Of a DNA stretch of 64,000 nt, positions 23,401 to 32,923 are shown one piece after another; position 1 is the stretch's first letter, and each line of letters starts with the position of its first letter. The translations under genes and the position numbers were made by a program. The DNA lies in assembly GCA_964448285.1 (NCBI GenBank), contig CAYUWG010000008.1, positions 1 to 64,000 of the forward strand, in the 5' to 3' direction. This DNA is from CAYUWG01 sp964448285. GTDB lineage: Bacteria; Bacteroidota; Ignavibacteria; SZUA-365. The notes under the pieces were generated by a model. It made no database searches and was not told the DNA's origin. It saw only the letters and a program-made list of their open reading frames with translations.

Positions 23401-26300
23401 CATGCGCGAATGCTCGCGTCTGGATTGAAGGCTATCCGGAGTTGCGAACGTTCACGAACAGCCAGGGCGAGTACGACCTCCGAGGCGTGCCGGTCGGCTC
23501 ACGTATCGTCCGTGCTTCTCGCTCTGCCAATTCCGCGGATTCACAAGCAGTCGGCGCAGAAAAGAATGTAATAATCAAAGCGCTGCAAACGCATGAAGTC
23601 AACTTGTACCTTGCCAAGTACAACGGCATGGATATAACGAAGCTGCTCGGCTTTCCCGTTGAGATCGATAAACTCACCGAACTGGCAAACGGCAACATCA
23701 AGATCGATGGGGCTTTCGCGAGCATTCCGTCGAACTCGAAATTCAAATTGAAAGATGGGGACGCGCGCTTCGAGTTCATCAACACCGAACTGACGAAGTA
23801 CGGCGAGGGCAATCCGCCGCCGGCAAAACCGGTCAGCAACTCCGTGCGCGTGCTCGACACGAAAATCGACTTACTCGCTCTATCGAGCTATCCGGTTGAA
23901 CTGCGTGATGGCTCAGGGATTCCCGTCGCGCCGCCCGGAAGCGATTTCACGAAGGGACGCTTCAACGGCAAGTGCAATCTTGACGTCGGTTCATTTTCCA
24001 TCAACACGAATGAGTTGGAGTTGAAGGATGAGAACGGCGTTGCACAGAAATGGTATCTCGGCATCATGAACAGCGACCCGAACCTTCCGCCTGTTACGAT
24101 CATCGGTGCGTTGACCTCGGAGGGAGGAACGTTCGACAGCAACGGCGAAGACTTACGAATCGCAAACGCGACGGGCGGCGATTCGAAATTCAAACTCAAC
24201 ACCTACAACGCGGTGGCGAACGCGAAGGAATCGTATCTCGCAGGTTCGGGCGTGCATCTCCAAACGGCGGTGCATGTGACCGTCGATGGCTGCGGGAGCG
24301 GCATGAACAGCACGTGCGACGTTGCGCTGAAACTCGGCGACGTGCTCGTGAAAAAATCCGGTCTTGACCCGCTCGATCCCACGAAGATCGCCGCGCAGGA
24401 TATCCCGCTTCAGATGTGGCAGCTTCATGCTCAGGACTTCGGACTATCGGGGGTTTATTTCACCTTCGACGGCGGCATCAAAGCGCCGCTCGTGCAGAAC
24501 GTCGTCAACGATGAAACGAAGATCAACATTCCTTTCACCGGAATGCAGCTTCGCCCGACGGAGATCTGGGGCGGCACGTTTTCCTTCACACAGTTGGACA
24601 TGTTGGGCGTCGCGATGATGGACATCACCAATCCCACGCAGATCGGTTCGGATTCACAGTCGTGGTTCGTCACGACGAGTGCACCGGAAATACGCGCGAA
24701 CCAGGGCGGCGGGAAATTCCTCGAAGGACTCGATCCCGCCGGCAAGATCATCCTGAACACGTTCTACCTCCGTTCCGATGGGACGAAGGACATCAGCGCA
24801 TCAGAGGACGACATCATCGTTCACAAAGTCGGCAGCTTCAAACTGAATTCATTCCAGTTCGGCTACGACACGAAACCGTACATGACGATGCAGGGCAGTC
24901 TCACGCTTATCAACATTCCCGACCTTTCGCCGCAGTTCACGCGCATCTATTACATCCCCGGCGGGAAGTTCGGAATGGACGGCGTGTTCTTCGCTGAACC
25001 GTACGTCGCGGGCGGAGTGAAGATCACGATTGCAAACGGGATGCTCACGCCCGAGGGCTTCATCGCCGAGGGCGACTGGGGCAACTATCGCAACCAGATC
25101 ATACTCGAAGATCAATACAAGCTGAACATGTGGTTCCGCCATCGCAAAGTCGGCAGCGGGTATTCGACGATCGCGGAGATCATCAACTCCGACCACGCGC
25201 CGCCGCAAACGCAGAATCTCTTCAAGAACACTTCCGCGCCCGACGTGAAAAACGTGTATGGGCGCACGCAACTCGAACCCGGGCTTGTCTGGTCAACGAA
25301 ATTCTGCGGATGGTATCAGACGAGCGAGCTTGCCGCTCCCGATTCGATGTACTACACCGTTGAAGGTACCGGCGGCAATGGGACGATAGCGGTTGCCAAG
25401 AACACGATGAAGATGAAAGGCACGACCGGCGGTCTTGGGATGTTGATGAACGGTTACGAAGAGTTTCCGAAAGGACCCGCGCCCGTCGGGCCGCCGGTGG
25501 CGGAGGAAAGTCCATTCAGCGACATGGATATTCACGTGGACTTGCAAATGATGGCGCTCATCATGTCCGTGCACGTGGAAAAAGAAATTTCTCCCGGCAC
25601 GGGTTTCAAAGGTGATATCACATCGGTCATCAGTTTCGGATCGAAAAAATTCTGGTTCTTCCTCGCAGCCGGAGAAGGAAAAGTCAGCAGTCCGAAGTGC
25701 GAGGGGAAAGCCGTATTCCTCGCGGGCGTCAATTACGACGTGACGGCTGCCGACAAACAACTCGTTGTCGATTACAGCATCAGCGGGCGGGAACTGCCGA
25801 ACGAATTCGCAACGATGAACGGCTTCTTCACGCAGGTCGCCGTCGTCATGCCGATTCCCGGTGCGCCGAACTTCAGCGTGAATTTCGGCATCGGAAGTTT
25901 GACCGTCGAGTGCGCAATCGGCGGTGAAGCGCGGCTCGGATTGAACTTCGGCGAGAGCACGACATTTTTCTTCGGCGTCTATGCAACCGCATGGATCAAA
26001 GTCGATTGTGAAGCATCGTTGACGATCGTCGTCGTCGGCGTGAAGCTCAAAGCGCATCTTCTCGTGCAGGCCGGGGCCGGCGGTTGGTTCACCTATAACA
26101 GCGATGCAGGCGCATCGTTCGACATCTTAGGATTCATCATCGGGCAGTTGGACTTCAGCGTCTGTCTCACCTCCTTCGGTGCCGAGACGTGCGGCGATAT
26201 GACGCTCTTCAAGCTCGGCGGAGAAGTGGAAGGCCGCATCGGTGCCGGCGAATACATGGAGATCACGCCGACGTTCGAGTTCCTCGGACTGAATATCTAA
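20472..26300 (+). CDS. Giant secreted surface protein with TANFOR-like N-terminus and carboxypeptidase-regulatory-like domains
   Basis: A 1942-residue protein. I start at ATG 20472, which gives a compact signal peptide (1-22, ending SKAQ). Residues of about 23-190 (SVSVQMLPFPSPYISDW onward, FKICVQLVTYALPNSPLS) resemble the Bacteroidota-specific TANFOR N-terminal region. A fibronectin III-like domain follows (FQWSIVPQVQLVTINYELTV, KYVWRVRAFDQQGKYS). At least three carboxypeptidase-regulatory-like domains occur between about 630 and 1050 (PRIFGRVKRSDSKKDIKGAV, GRVKGIVYIGEKKAAKSK, TNSQGEYDLRGVPVG). The rest is a long beta-rich, Gly/Asp-rich region. No typical T9SS tail is visible. It sits between a barrel gene and a fibronectin III gene. 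Adhesion or cell-surface assembly is a plausible role; it is not demonstrated. Confidence 0.72.
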   Translation: MKQFLWFVFLSVSVVVFNSKAQLSVSVQMLPFPSPYISDWKSNPNTITFVVTNPTGMNQDVRFNAYIEGLKLGKVAQTKLDANIPPVVIPPGTSILNAIDARLLDEAAIQYIGSTKEETQKSGRLPEDNFKICVQLVTYALPNSPLSPDMCSSFQILLLQPPSLINPKNISEQKSLPTFQWSIVPQVQLVTINYELTVIELEAGQTNPGMAMQTNIPLFQRTTSMPLYVLLQSDPQLVKGRKYVWRVRAFDQQGKYSFANNGFSEIWTFTYNPVVPPVFTPEVTKSEIKTVKTDKPGYGFVDVPMKDVLKFIVLNSTVKGKLFYTFEKSKLFAEHKVGSNVIFHFQQKGALNHLPNVALRLVKRYKVIPQLNFYSSTVTDTKTWKTYSISPKTVATTTADAGGNFTFKFIEGDSTVILKNASLQSGGGEFVDYVDNGTLYKYYTVEVINPYYCSSQHEIACEPGETVDVSLSSLVRTYNLDVTVKDKERGTEVGSLCNVYIARFAKSLVPFHVPYDEGELESPSGLYGIGQVILPEDIENPKKKFTNSNLGYVIGMRGTEDAPIKGHAVFTRLVRNLGGVDQYVISARTPEKKLDGNYNDLYYFDNNKGVYFMKKTLYDKPGDIDPGYDYSGDVIYNSAYTIKTFSVVIKIVPRLPRIFGRVKRSDSKKDIKGAVVRVERNPAAGNQNVYYDVTNTEGKFEVHDIQPSGTSWAYNIRFLKYGFKTYQMSDRAMAKGYQTNLGTIELDPKLIVTRTVIDEHAKLLPGVEGILGDGAKRYTNENGVFASPAIPGFQHFHLEKKPKYADKDSNLVIQDNPFGEAFGAILADKIVMFEAKRRLEVRVLDQTFTPIQGAKVLLEDHYITPSSDGKGEINYQAKSMPYQLTTNEKGIVSFAYLSPSSQAKVKISVPNSDYVSTKRTYTDVQEGGTWTKKIVILQAGGRVKGIVYIGEKKAAKSKQGQYQYQIPQEIQFSNNLPCANARVWIEGYPELRTFTNSQGEYDLRGVPVGSRIVRASRSANSADSQAVGAEKNVIIKALQTHEVNLYLAKYNGMDITKLLGFPVEIDKLTELANGNIKIDGAFASIPSNSKFKLKDGDARFEFINTELTKYGEGNPPPAKPVSNSVRVLDTKIDLLALSSYPVELRDGSGIPVAPPGSDFTKGRFNGKCNLDVGSFSINTNELELKDENGVAQKWYLGIMNSDPNLPPVTIIGALTSEGGTFDSNGEDLRIANATGGDSKFKLNTYNAVANAKESYLAGSGVHLQTAVHVTVDGCGSGMNSTCDVALKLGDVLVKKSGLDPLDPTKIAAQDIPLQMWQLHAQDFGLSGVYFTFDGGIKAPLVQNVVNDETKINIPFTGMQLRPTEIWGGTFSFTQLDMLGVAMMDITNPTQIGSDSQSWFVTTSAPEIRANQGGGKFLEGLDPAGKIILNTFYLRSDGTKDISASEDDIIVHKVGSFKLNSFQFGYDTKPYMTMQGSLTLINIPDLSPQFTRIYYIPGGKFGMDGVFFAEPYVAGGVKITIANGMLTPEGFIAEGDWGNYRNQIILEDQYKLNMWFRHRKVGSGYSTIAEIINSDHAPPQTQNLFKNTSAPDVKNVYGRTQLEPGLVWSTKFCGWYQTSELAAPDSMYYTVEGTGGNGTIAVAKNTMKMKGTTGGLGMLMNGYEEFPKGPAPVGPPVAEESPFSDMDIHVDLQMMALIMSVHVEKEISPGTGFKGDITSVISFGSKKFWFFLAAGEGKVSSPKCEGKAVFLAGVNYDVTAADKQLVVDYSISGRELPNEFATMNGFFTQVAVVMPIPGAPNFSVNFGIGSLTVECAIGGEARLGLNFGESTTFFFGVYATAWIKVDCEASLTIVVVGVKLKAHLLVQAGAGGWFTYNSDAGASFDILGFIIGQLDFSVCLTSFGAETCGDMTLFKLGGEVEGRIGAGEYMEITPTFEFLGLNI

Positions 26301-26324
26301 CGCAGCAAAAGTGTGAGGCGGCAA

Positions 26325-28394
26325 ATGACATTCAAGCACATATCGAAGCCCGGCTCTCCGGGATCAAGCAAATGGTTGAGCGGAAGACCGCATTGCGTTT
26401 CTTCTTGCATGGCGTTGCTCGTGATTCTCTTCGCAAGCACGGCGTTGGCGCAGAAGGTCAAAGTGACGCCGACGGATTTCGTTTATGCTTCTCCGAAAGG
26501 CATTTATGTTTTCTGTGGAAACACCTCTGCATCGAAGACGCACCCGCGTCTCGATACGGTCGGATATCGTATCGAGCGAAAAGCCGGAAAGGAACGATGG
26601 AAGCAGATAGCGGACGTTTCGTCCGTTGCAACGGTGGAAGAATTCAAGCGCGCGGTGAGCGAAGAAAAGCGTATGCAATGGACGACGTTCATGAAGCTGA
26701 AGACTGACGATTCACTCTGGCTGCACATTCGCGCATATCCGTCGCTCCGCATGTTGCCTTTCGGCGCGGACCGGGAAATGCTCCTTCCGCTCGGTTTGCT
26801 CTATCTCGATTCCGACGTGAAACAAGGCGTGAAGTACGAATACCGCGTCTCCGTTCTTCTGCTATCGGGAAAGACGGCAAATCCGAAAACGTCACAGCCG
26901 ATCGTTGCGGGAAAGCCGTGGGGCATTCCGGCGATGCGCGCGGTCGGCACGGTGGAAACGGACTCCACGCTGCTCATCGAATGGGCATGCCCGAAAGTGT
27001 ATCCGACGCCTCACGTTTATCACGTGTACCGCCGCATGACGGGACAGGAAGACTTCAAGCTTCTTCCGATCAAAGGCATGCCGTCGGTGCGAAATGATTC
27101 GCTCGTCTGCACCGTTTATGACGAGAAGCTGAAGCGCAACCAGCAGTACGATTATTATATCGTCGCTGAAGACCTCGTCGAAAACCGCTCTCCAGAATCC
27201 GAGACGGTCACGGCATACACCGTGAACTTCAAGCGGCTTCCCTTGCCGATGCGCCAGCGCGCCATTCGCGATTCGATGGGGATCCGTCTCTCGTGGATGA
27301 CGTCGGGATGGGATTACGTTCTCTCGACGCGTATCTACAGAAGCTCGAATTACAACGGGCCGTATGAGAAGATCGCGGAAGTCCCTTCGACCGATACGTC
27401 GTACTACGACCACGGCGCGCGCGGCATGATGCGCTACTACTACCGCATGAGAAGCGTATCCTACGGCGAACGCGAATCGCAACTCTCGATGCCGTTCATG
27501 GGCTACTGGAAAAACGAACTGCCGCCTGCGACGCCGCAGGGCGTCACGGCAAAGCCCATCAGGAACGGCGTCGAGATCGCGTGGGAGAAGAACGCGGAGG
27601 AAGACGTTGCGGGATATTACGTCTGCCGCGCGGCCGATAAGGAGGACAGCCTTCTCACGATCTCGGCGCTTGTCGAGAGCACGAGCTACGCAGACACGAG
27701 CGCCGACCTTCGCGGTTCGAAGGAATATCGATACGCGATCGTTGCGATGAACACGAGCCAGAAGAAGAGCCTCTTCTCGAACGTCGTCTATGCGCGCCCG
27801 TCGATTCCGACGAATCCCGCGCCGCCGCGAAGCATGTATGCATTCCCGCGCGAGAACGGAATCGCGCTCAACTGGAACGACCCGCGTGAGTACGAGGACG
27901 CCGTGATCGGCTATGCCCTCTATCGCGGCGTGAGAAGCGGCACGACGATCAACTATCAGCGCCTCGCAACGTTGATGCGCGATCCCGAAATGGTTTCGTA
28001 CTTCGACTCGACTGCGGAGAAGGGGAGGATGTATCACTATGCCGTCGCATCCATCGACGTGCATGGGTACGAAGGAATACGGAGCAAGAGCGCCGAAGCG
28101 ATGATCCGCATCGAGTTACCGCCTGCACCCTCCGACGTGCACGCGACGATGCAGGAAGGCGGCGTGCTTCTCGAATGGGAAGAGATGCCGGAGGAAAAGA
28201 TTACGCAGTTCGTGATTTACCGGAACGAGCGGGGCAAGGATGAAAAGAAAATCGCAACGGTGAAATATCCCGAGCACCAGTATATCGACCGCACGGCAAA
28301 GGGCGAAGGCGTGTACTACTATTGCATCGCGTCGATCAACAGCAGCGGCGTGGAAGGCGAGAAATCAGAGAAAGTTTATGCCGTGGTGAGATGA
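26325..28394 (+). CDS. Secreted multi-domain fibronectin type III protein
   Basis: A 689-residue protein starting at ATG 26325 with GAGG six bases upstream. A signal peptide follows a basic N-terminus (ALLVILFASTALAQ). After an N-terminal domain of about 170 residues, repeated fibronectin III units are recognised by the recurring pattern PPATPQGVTAKPIRNGVEIA, APSDVHATMQEGGVLLEWEE and the closing YYYxIASI-type strand (for example GVYYYCIASINSSGVEG). It follows the giant surface gene by 24 bases and is almost certainly co-transcribed. In Bacteroidota such proteins are commonly found beside TANFOR-type proteins. It may bind the giant protein on the surface. Confidence 0.75.
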   Translation: MTFKHISKPGSPGSSKWLSGRPHCVSSCMALLVILFASTALAQKVKVTPTDFVYASPKGIYVFCGNTSASKTHPRLDTVGYRIERKAGKERWKQIADVSSVATVEEFKRAVSEEKRMQWTTFMKLKTDDSLWLHIRAYPSLRMLPFGADREMLLPLGLLYLDSDVKQGVKYEYRVSVLLLSGKTANPKTSQPIVAGKPWGIPAMRAVGTVETDSTLLIEWACPKVYPTPHVYHVYRRMTGQEDFKLLPIKGMPSVRNDSLVCTVYDEKLKRNQQYDYYIVAEDLVENRSPESETVTAYTVNFKRLPLPMRQRAIRDSMGIRLSWMTSGWDYVLSTRIYRSSNYNGPYEKIAEVPSTDTSYYDHGARGMMRYYYRMRSVSYGERESQLSMPFMGYWKNELPPATPQGVTAKPIRNGVEIAWEKNAEEDVAGYYVCRAADKEDSLLTISALVESTSYADTSADLRGSKEYRYAIVAMNTSQKKSLFSNVVYARPSIPTNPAPPRSMYAFPRENGIALNWNDPREYEDAVIGYALYRGVRSGTTINYQRLATLMRDPEMVSYFDSTAEKGRMYHYAVASIDVHGYEGIRSKSAEAMIRIELPPAPSDVHATMQEGGVLLEWEEMPEEKITQFVIYRNERGKDEKKIATVKYPEHQYIDRTAKGEGVYYYCIASINSSGVEGEKSEKVYAVVR

Positions 28395-28846
28395 TGCCGT
28401 GACGATATCCGGATTGTACAAGGACTTCCGGGTGATTGCACTGTATTCTGTATTCCCTGTGCGAACCGCGTCCGCTCCATAAGCAGACTGAGTACAGCCT
28501 CTTACGAATTGACCGGTTTAGTTTTGTAAAAAAAATCACTTGCGAGCATGGCTTGCATCGAAGTGCTTTCTATTCTATTTTATGCCTGTTCCTTACGAAC
28601 GATTGTCCCATACCACTATTTGTGGAGTCGTATTAAAGAATGCACACTGCTTCAGAATGGAATGAACCCTTCCTTAAAACGAAAGCGATTCGAACTCTTC
28701 ACCGGATGCAAGCATCGTGAACAACAGTAACACTTCTCGTGAAATAGGCGCGTCTTGCCGGCTTGGAAATTTAGAGGTTCAAAGATGCGATTATGATGAC
28801 GGAAGGAATTTCTTCGTAGGCTTGAACCTCACGAGATAAGGTCGCA
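28395..28846. other. Intergenic stretch with a gene-tail relic
   Basis: About 450 bases with no supported gene. Its right end (28800-28845) duplicates the last 46 bases of the following DUF5686 gene and its stop codon, with two mismatches. The remainder shows no clear promoter or RNA. Confidence 0.5.
28800..28845 (+). repeat. Direct repeat: copy of the DUF5686 gene tail
   Basis: Matches 31261-31306 at 44 of 46 positions. It encodes the same C-terminus (GRNFFVGLNLTR) followed by a stop, directly before the start of the gene whose tail it copies. It looks like the remnant of a tandem duplication. Confidence 0.85.
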
Positions 28847-28882
28847 ATGAATGAAATGAGACTCTGCAAAAGAACTCACAAA

Positions 28883-31300
28883 ATGAAACTGCTGCTGAGC
28901 ATAATCGCGCTTCCTTTCATTATATCTGTCGCCCAGTCGCAGTATTTGATTCGTGGCTTCGTACTCAGTTCGGACAACTCACAGCCCATACACTATGCAA
29001 ACGTTCTACTGCTCGGGACCAACAGAGGTACAGTGACAAGCGCTGATGGGACCTTCCGAATCACGGTTGACACACTGCCTGTAATGATTAAAGTATCGTG
29101 TATCGGGTATAAGAGCAGCATCGTACGAGTGGATGGCTTGTACACAATGAGAATTGAATTGAAACCGGAGGTTTACAAATTCGATGAAGTGACAGTCTCG
29201 CCCGACGATAGTCTTGCTCGTTGGATTGTTACAAAAGCTATTGAGGCTAAGCGAATACGAAATGCAATGCTCCACAGCTATAAAGTCGTTTCTCACTCGA
29301 AGTTGCGATTTCGTGTGGGTGCTCTCAATGGCGTAGATCATGAGGTACAAGAAGAGATACGCAAAACTATGAATGAAATTGTCGAAACGAGAACCACGGC
29401 ATTTTGGATAAGTCCGGATAAGCACAAAGAAATCATTGAGGGAAGAAGACAAACGGATGTCTTTGGGACTAGTAAATTACGTTTAAACAGTATCACTGCA
29501 CGGACAGACCTGTCGGCTGAGAAAATATTGATTGGTATTCTGGAGGGAGTTGGTCCGATATCGGAGCAAGGATTGGAAGCATATTACTACAGTTATTTAG
29601 GTATGACAGTCATCGATTCCACCGCTGTGCATAAAATCCGTGTTGTGCCTCGCTCACCGATAACACGAGGAGTATTCGGGTCGTTGTTCATATCGGATTC
29701 AACCTATTTACTCGTAAGTGCTGATGTGAGTCTTAGTGATGCAATGATACTTCCACTTGGTGCCCAATGGTCAGTGGGAGTAAAACAACAGCATCGTCTC
29801 GTCGATAGTGTATTTTGGTTGCCTTCAGCAATGGTGATGTCAATCAGGGTCACAGCGCGTATTATGGGCGCATATTTGGAAGTATTGGCATCATTATCCG
29901 CTGTTATGGAAGACTACCAGGTTAACGTGGATGGAATAGAGAAGGAGTTCGATGGCTATGGTATCGTCGTTTCAGATGACGCTGATGTGAAGGATGAGAG
30001 TTATTGGGACAAGCAATCGTTGATGGCGCTCACGAGTGATGAAATTGAAGCATACAGCTATGACGACAGTATGCGTGTTGTGAAGGAGCATGAGAGTAAG
30101 ACCTTCTTCCTGGAGGATGCTATAGGTGGGAAGACGATGTCGGTAAGCGGAATCGAGTATGATGTTCCCGGCATCTTCAATCTCTGGCATTATAACCGTG
30201 TCGAAGGTGCCTCCGTTGGTCTGCCCTTTTCGCTGTATTCGGATACTGGCAGAATAAGGAGCTTTCATCTCTCCGGATTCTATGGGTTTGCAGACAGGAA
30301 ATTCAAGGTGCGCTCCGGAATGGAATTACGTCTTTCTAAGAAATACGGACATCTCCTTGAACTGAAGGCTTACGACGATGTATGGGAGTTGGATAGGGAT
30401 CGGCAAATACGGTTTTCAACCGATACCCTGATCACGAGCTTCACGAGTTTGCTCTATGCAGCAGAGCGGGATGACTACTATTACAGGAAGGGAGGTTCGA
30501 TGACGTACAGCGGCTACACCCTTCCCTTTCTTCATCTCTCGCTCGATGGAAGATATGAGAAACATGAAAGCGCTTATAAGAATACTGATTGGAGTTTGTT
30601 CAACGAGAACAAGAAATTCCAATCCAATCCTGAAATAACGGCGGGAGAGTATTATTCCGTCGGCATGACGATGAAGCCGGATTTCAGGCCTTTAGCGTAC
30701 AACGCCGGTATCATCGAACGGCTGGGAATACAAACCGTTCGATCATCCCTATCGCTTCAATACACAAAGGGAGCGCTCGCCGATCGCACGATTGACTTCA
30801 CGAAGTTCGTTGCGGACATATCCGGTGAAGAGTATTTCGGTCTCTTTGGCGTGACGAGGTGGTCGCTTTCGGGCGGTTACAGCAATAAGCCCTTACCGTT
30901 TCAGCACGTGTTCACAGTTCCCGGTTGCATCACGGGTTTGAGTGAAGAGCATCGCTTCAGGACGTTACAGTTTCGTGAGCTTGGCGGCGATGCGTTAGCC
31001 ACAGCATATATCGAGCACACGATCGGCGTGCGGCCCTTCGCGGCCTTCAGAAATGTCCGCTTCATCGAGACATCCATGTGGGAGTTCGTTCTTTTTGGCG
31101 GCGCTGCGTGGTCGTCAATGCGGCAGGGAACGAGGAGCTTTCTCACAGAGGAAATGTCGGTTGCAAAAAAGCCGTTCTTCGAGGTGGGTATCGGTTTGAA
31201 AGGATTGATGGGTGTGTTCCGCGTCGATTTTGCCTGGCGGCTGAATCACTTCAACGGTAACGGAAGGAATTTCTTCGTAGGCTTGAATCTCACGAGATGA
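28883..31300 (+). CDS. DUF5686/carboxypeptidase-like regulatory domain outer-membrane protein
   Basis: About 805 residues. I prefer the ATG at 28883, which gives a clean signal peptide (MKLLLSIIALPFIISVAQS); an in-frame ATG at 28847 adds twelve residues. A carboxypeptidase-regulatory-like domain (about 20-105: IRGFVLSSDNSQPIHYANVL, TSADGTFRITVD, IGYKSSIVRV) precedes a DUF5686 region (from FDEVTVSPDDSLARWIVTKA). The rest is an outer-membrane barrel ending GRNFFVGLNLTR. These proteins are common in Bacteroidota and have no settled function. The gene is preceded by a copy of its own 3' end, evidence of a past tandem duplication. Confidence 0.82.
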   Translation: MKLLLSIIALPFIISVAQSQYLIRGFVLSSDNSQPIHYANVLLLGTNRGTVTSADGTFRITVDTLPVMIKVSCIGYKSSIVRVDGLYTMRIELKPEVYKFDEVTVSPDDSLARWIVTKAIEAKRIRNAMLHSYKVVSHSKLRFRVGALNGVDHEVQEEIRKTMNEIVETRTTAFWISPDKHKEIIEGRRQTDVFGTSKLRLNSITARTDLSAEKILIGILEGVGPISEQGLEAYYYSYLGMTVIDSTAVHKIRVVPRSPITRGVFGSLFISDSTYLLVSADVSLSDAMILPLGAQWSVGVKQQHRLVDSVFWLPSAMVMSIRVTARIMGAYLEVLASLSAVMEDYQVNVDGIEKEFDGYGIVVSDDADVKDESYWDKQSLMALTSDEIEAYSYDDSMRVVKEHESKTFFLEDAIGGKTMSVSGIEYDVPGIFNLWHYNRVEGASVGLPFSLYSDTGRIRSFHLSGFYGFADRKFKVRSGMELRLSKKYGHLLELKAYDDVWELDRDRQIRFSTDTLITSFTSLLYAAERDDYYYRKGGSMTYSGYTLPFLHLSLDGRYEKHESAYKNTDWSLFNENKKFQSNPEITAGEYYSVGMTMKPDFRPLAYNAGIIERLGIQTVRSSLSLQYTKGALADRTIDFTKFVADISGEEYFGLFGVTRWSLSGGYSNKPLPFQHVFTVPGCITGLSEEHRFRTLQFRELGGDALATAYIEHTIGVRPFAAFRNVRFIETSMWEFVLFGGAAWSSMRQGTRSFLTEEMSVAKKPFFEVGIGLKGLMGVFRVDFAWRLNHFNGNGRNFFVGLNLTR

Positions 31301-31306
31301 GGTCGC
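31261..31306 (+). repeat. Direct repeat: second copy, at the true gene end
   Basis: The partner of 28800-28845. It covers the last codons of the DUF5686 gene, its TGA and six bases beyond. Confidence 0.85.
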
Positions 31307-31387
31307 TTGCCGTGTTGGTTAGCCATCTTTTATCTCCGTTTGCACTGTGTAAGATTTGACGGTCGCTTCACCATGGAAGTATCCCCT

Positions 31388-32923
31388 TCACCGCTCAACG
31401 CGAAACACATCCTCATCGGGACGAAGCCTGTCGTAGAGAAAAACGAGTCGCTCCCATGCGTGCCGGCTTCCTTGCTGTGCCGCTTTGCGATAGTAACCCA
31501 CGGCCTCTCCTTCATGGCGTATGAAGCCGATGCCGTGTTCGCGTGCATATCCGAGCGCAACGTCCGCGAGTGCCGAGCCTTCGTCCGATGCGTCAGAGAG
31601 AAAACTCAAATCCTCGGTCCCGATGCGTGCTTTCATGGAAAGAATCTCTTCGGCTAAGAGGCGAACATGCGCTTCCATGCTTCCGGTTTGAATAGCCTGT
31701 TTCCAAAGTGCCAAGCCGGCTTCGCTGTTCTTCGGCTGCCATCGTCCGGATATGAGACTGAGTCCGAGTTGCACGAGCGCGGGTTCATGTCCAGCATTTG
31801 CCGCCTCGCGCAGAAGCTGGAGCGCTCTCCCTTCCGTCAATCTGCGGTCGATGCCTAAAGCAAAAAGCATCGCGCCGATGAACTGCTCGCGCGCGCTTCC
31901 CGAGGAGCGCTGGTAACGGTCGAGGAATTCCTTTCGCTGAATCAGTTGGGCAAGCAGCGGCAATCCGTACGGCGAGTCGAGATACCCTGCGCGGATGTAC
32001 AGCTCGGCCGCGAACAACGGATCGTCGCTTTCCGAAAGCATGCCTCTGACGCACAACGCGGAGCCGTTTCCCAATTCGCCCGCCCGCTCGATTCTTTTCC
32101 GCAGTGAGTCGGTTGGGATGCGCTTCTTCGTTGCAGCACGAACGAGCGCGAGACTATCGGAGGTGGAGAATTGCGCGGACTGAACAAGCGCTTCCACGAC
32201 GGCGCCTGCATCGATCGTTCGTTGCGAAGTATCGCGGTCGAAATCGAGAAACACCGGAGACCACGCCTCCTTCTTCTGCGTATCGCGGTTTTGCGGCGGC
32301 GCCGGGAGGGTATCCTGAATCGATGCATGTACAGTCGTGTCGGCAGGTGTGATGTACGCGCGTCGAAGAAGTTCATCCAGTATCTGCCGGGCGCGCACGT
32401 CACCCTTTCTCCGCGCGGACGATAGCCAGGACGCAGCGCGCTTCCAGTCGCGCGGAATGATGAGGTTGTCCGTGTAAAGCAATCCGAGGATGTACTGCGC
32501 TTCAGCCATGCCTTCATCGGCGGCGAAATGAAAGAGCCTGAACGCTTCGAAGGGATTCCAGCGAACGCCCCAGCCGTTCAAGTGCAGCAGGGCGTAATTG
32601 TAACTCGCGGTGATGTGTCGTTGTGCGGCGGCATTCCCGATCCATCGCGCCGCGAGCGACGTGTCCTTGAGAAATCCTTCGCCGGTGAGGTGGCGCAATC
32701 CTAATTCATGCTGCGCGTCGGCGTTGCCGCTGTTCGCATCGCGCATGAGCATGAAGTCATTCCAATGCCGCGCGAGCGCTTCGTCTGACGACGGCGATTG
32801 TTGTTTCGGCGGGCGATAGTTCCGAAACACGGGACTGTTCGGAAAGCGCTGAGCCATCGCGGACGGAACGAGAGCGCACCCAAACAGCATGGCACACAGC
32901 CAGAAGTTTGCGGGACGCTTCAT
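31388..32923 (-). CDS. Secreted Sel1-repeat protein
   Basis: A 511-residue protein with a signal peptide (1-24, ending PSAMAQ). Sel1-like repeats, helical pairs of about 36 residues, occur in the N-terminal part (GNADAQHELGLRHLTGEGFL, MAEAQYILGLLYTDN) and again in the C-terminal half (GHEPALVQLGLSLISGRW, ALADVALGYAREHGIGF, GSRHAWERLVFLYDRL). Sel1 repeats make protein-binding superhelices. Its ATG overlaps the stop of the YCF48-like gene upstream (ATGA), so the two are coupled and may form one periplasmic complex. Confidence 0.85.
   Translation of the reverse strand: MKRPANFWLCAMLFGCALVPSAMAQRFPNSPVFRNYRPPKQQSPSSDEALARHWNDFMLMRDANSGNADAQHELGLRHLTGEGFLKDTSLAARWIGNAAAQRHITASYNYALLHLNGWGVRWNPFEAFRLFHFAADEGMAEAQYILGLLYTDNLIIPRDWKRAASWLSSARRKGDVRARQILDELLRRAYITPADTTVHASIQDTLPAPPQNRDTQKKEAWSPVFLDFDRDTSQRTIDAGAVVEALVQSAQFSTSDSLALVRAATKKRIPTDSLRKRIERAGELGNGSALCVRGMLSESDDPLFAAELYIRAGYLDSPYGLPLLAQLIQRKEFLDRYQRSSGSAREQFIGAMLFALGIDRRLTEGRALQLLREAANAGHEPALVQLGLSLISGRWQPKNSEAGLALWKQAIQTGSMEAHVRLLAEEILSMKARIGTEDLSFLSDASDEGSALADVALGYAREHGIGFIRHEGEAVGYYRKAAQQGSRHAWERLVFLYDRLRPDEDVFRVER

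Noticed and set aside
28436..28730. Small plus-strand frames in the 28.4-28.8 kb gap
   Set aside because: Low-quality translations rich in Cys and Leu, overlapping in different frames, without ribosome sites.
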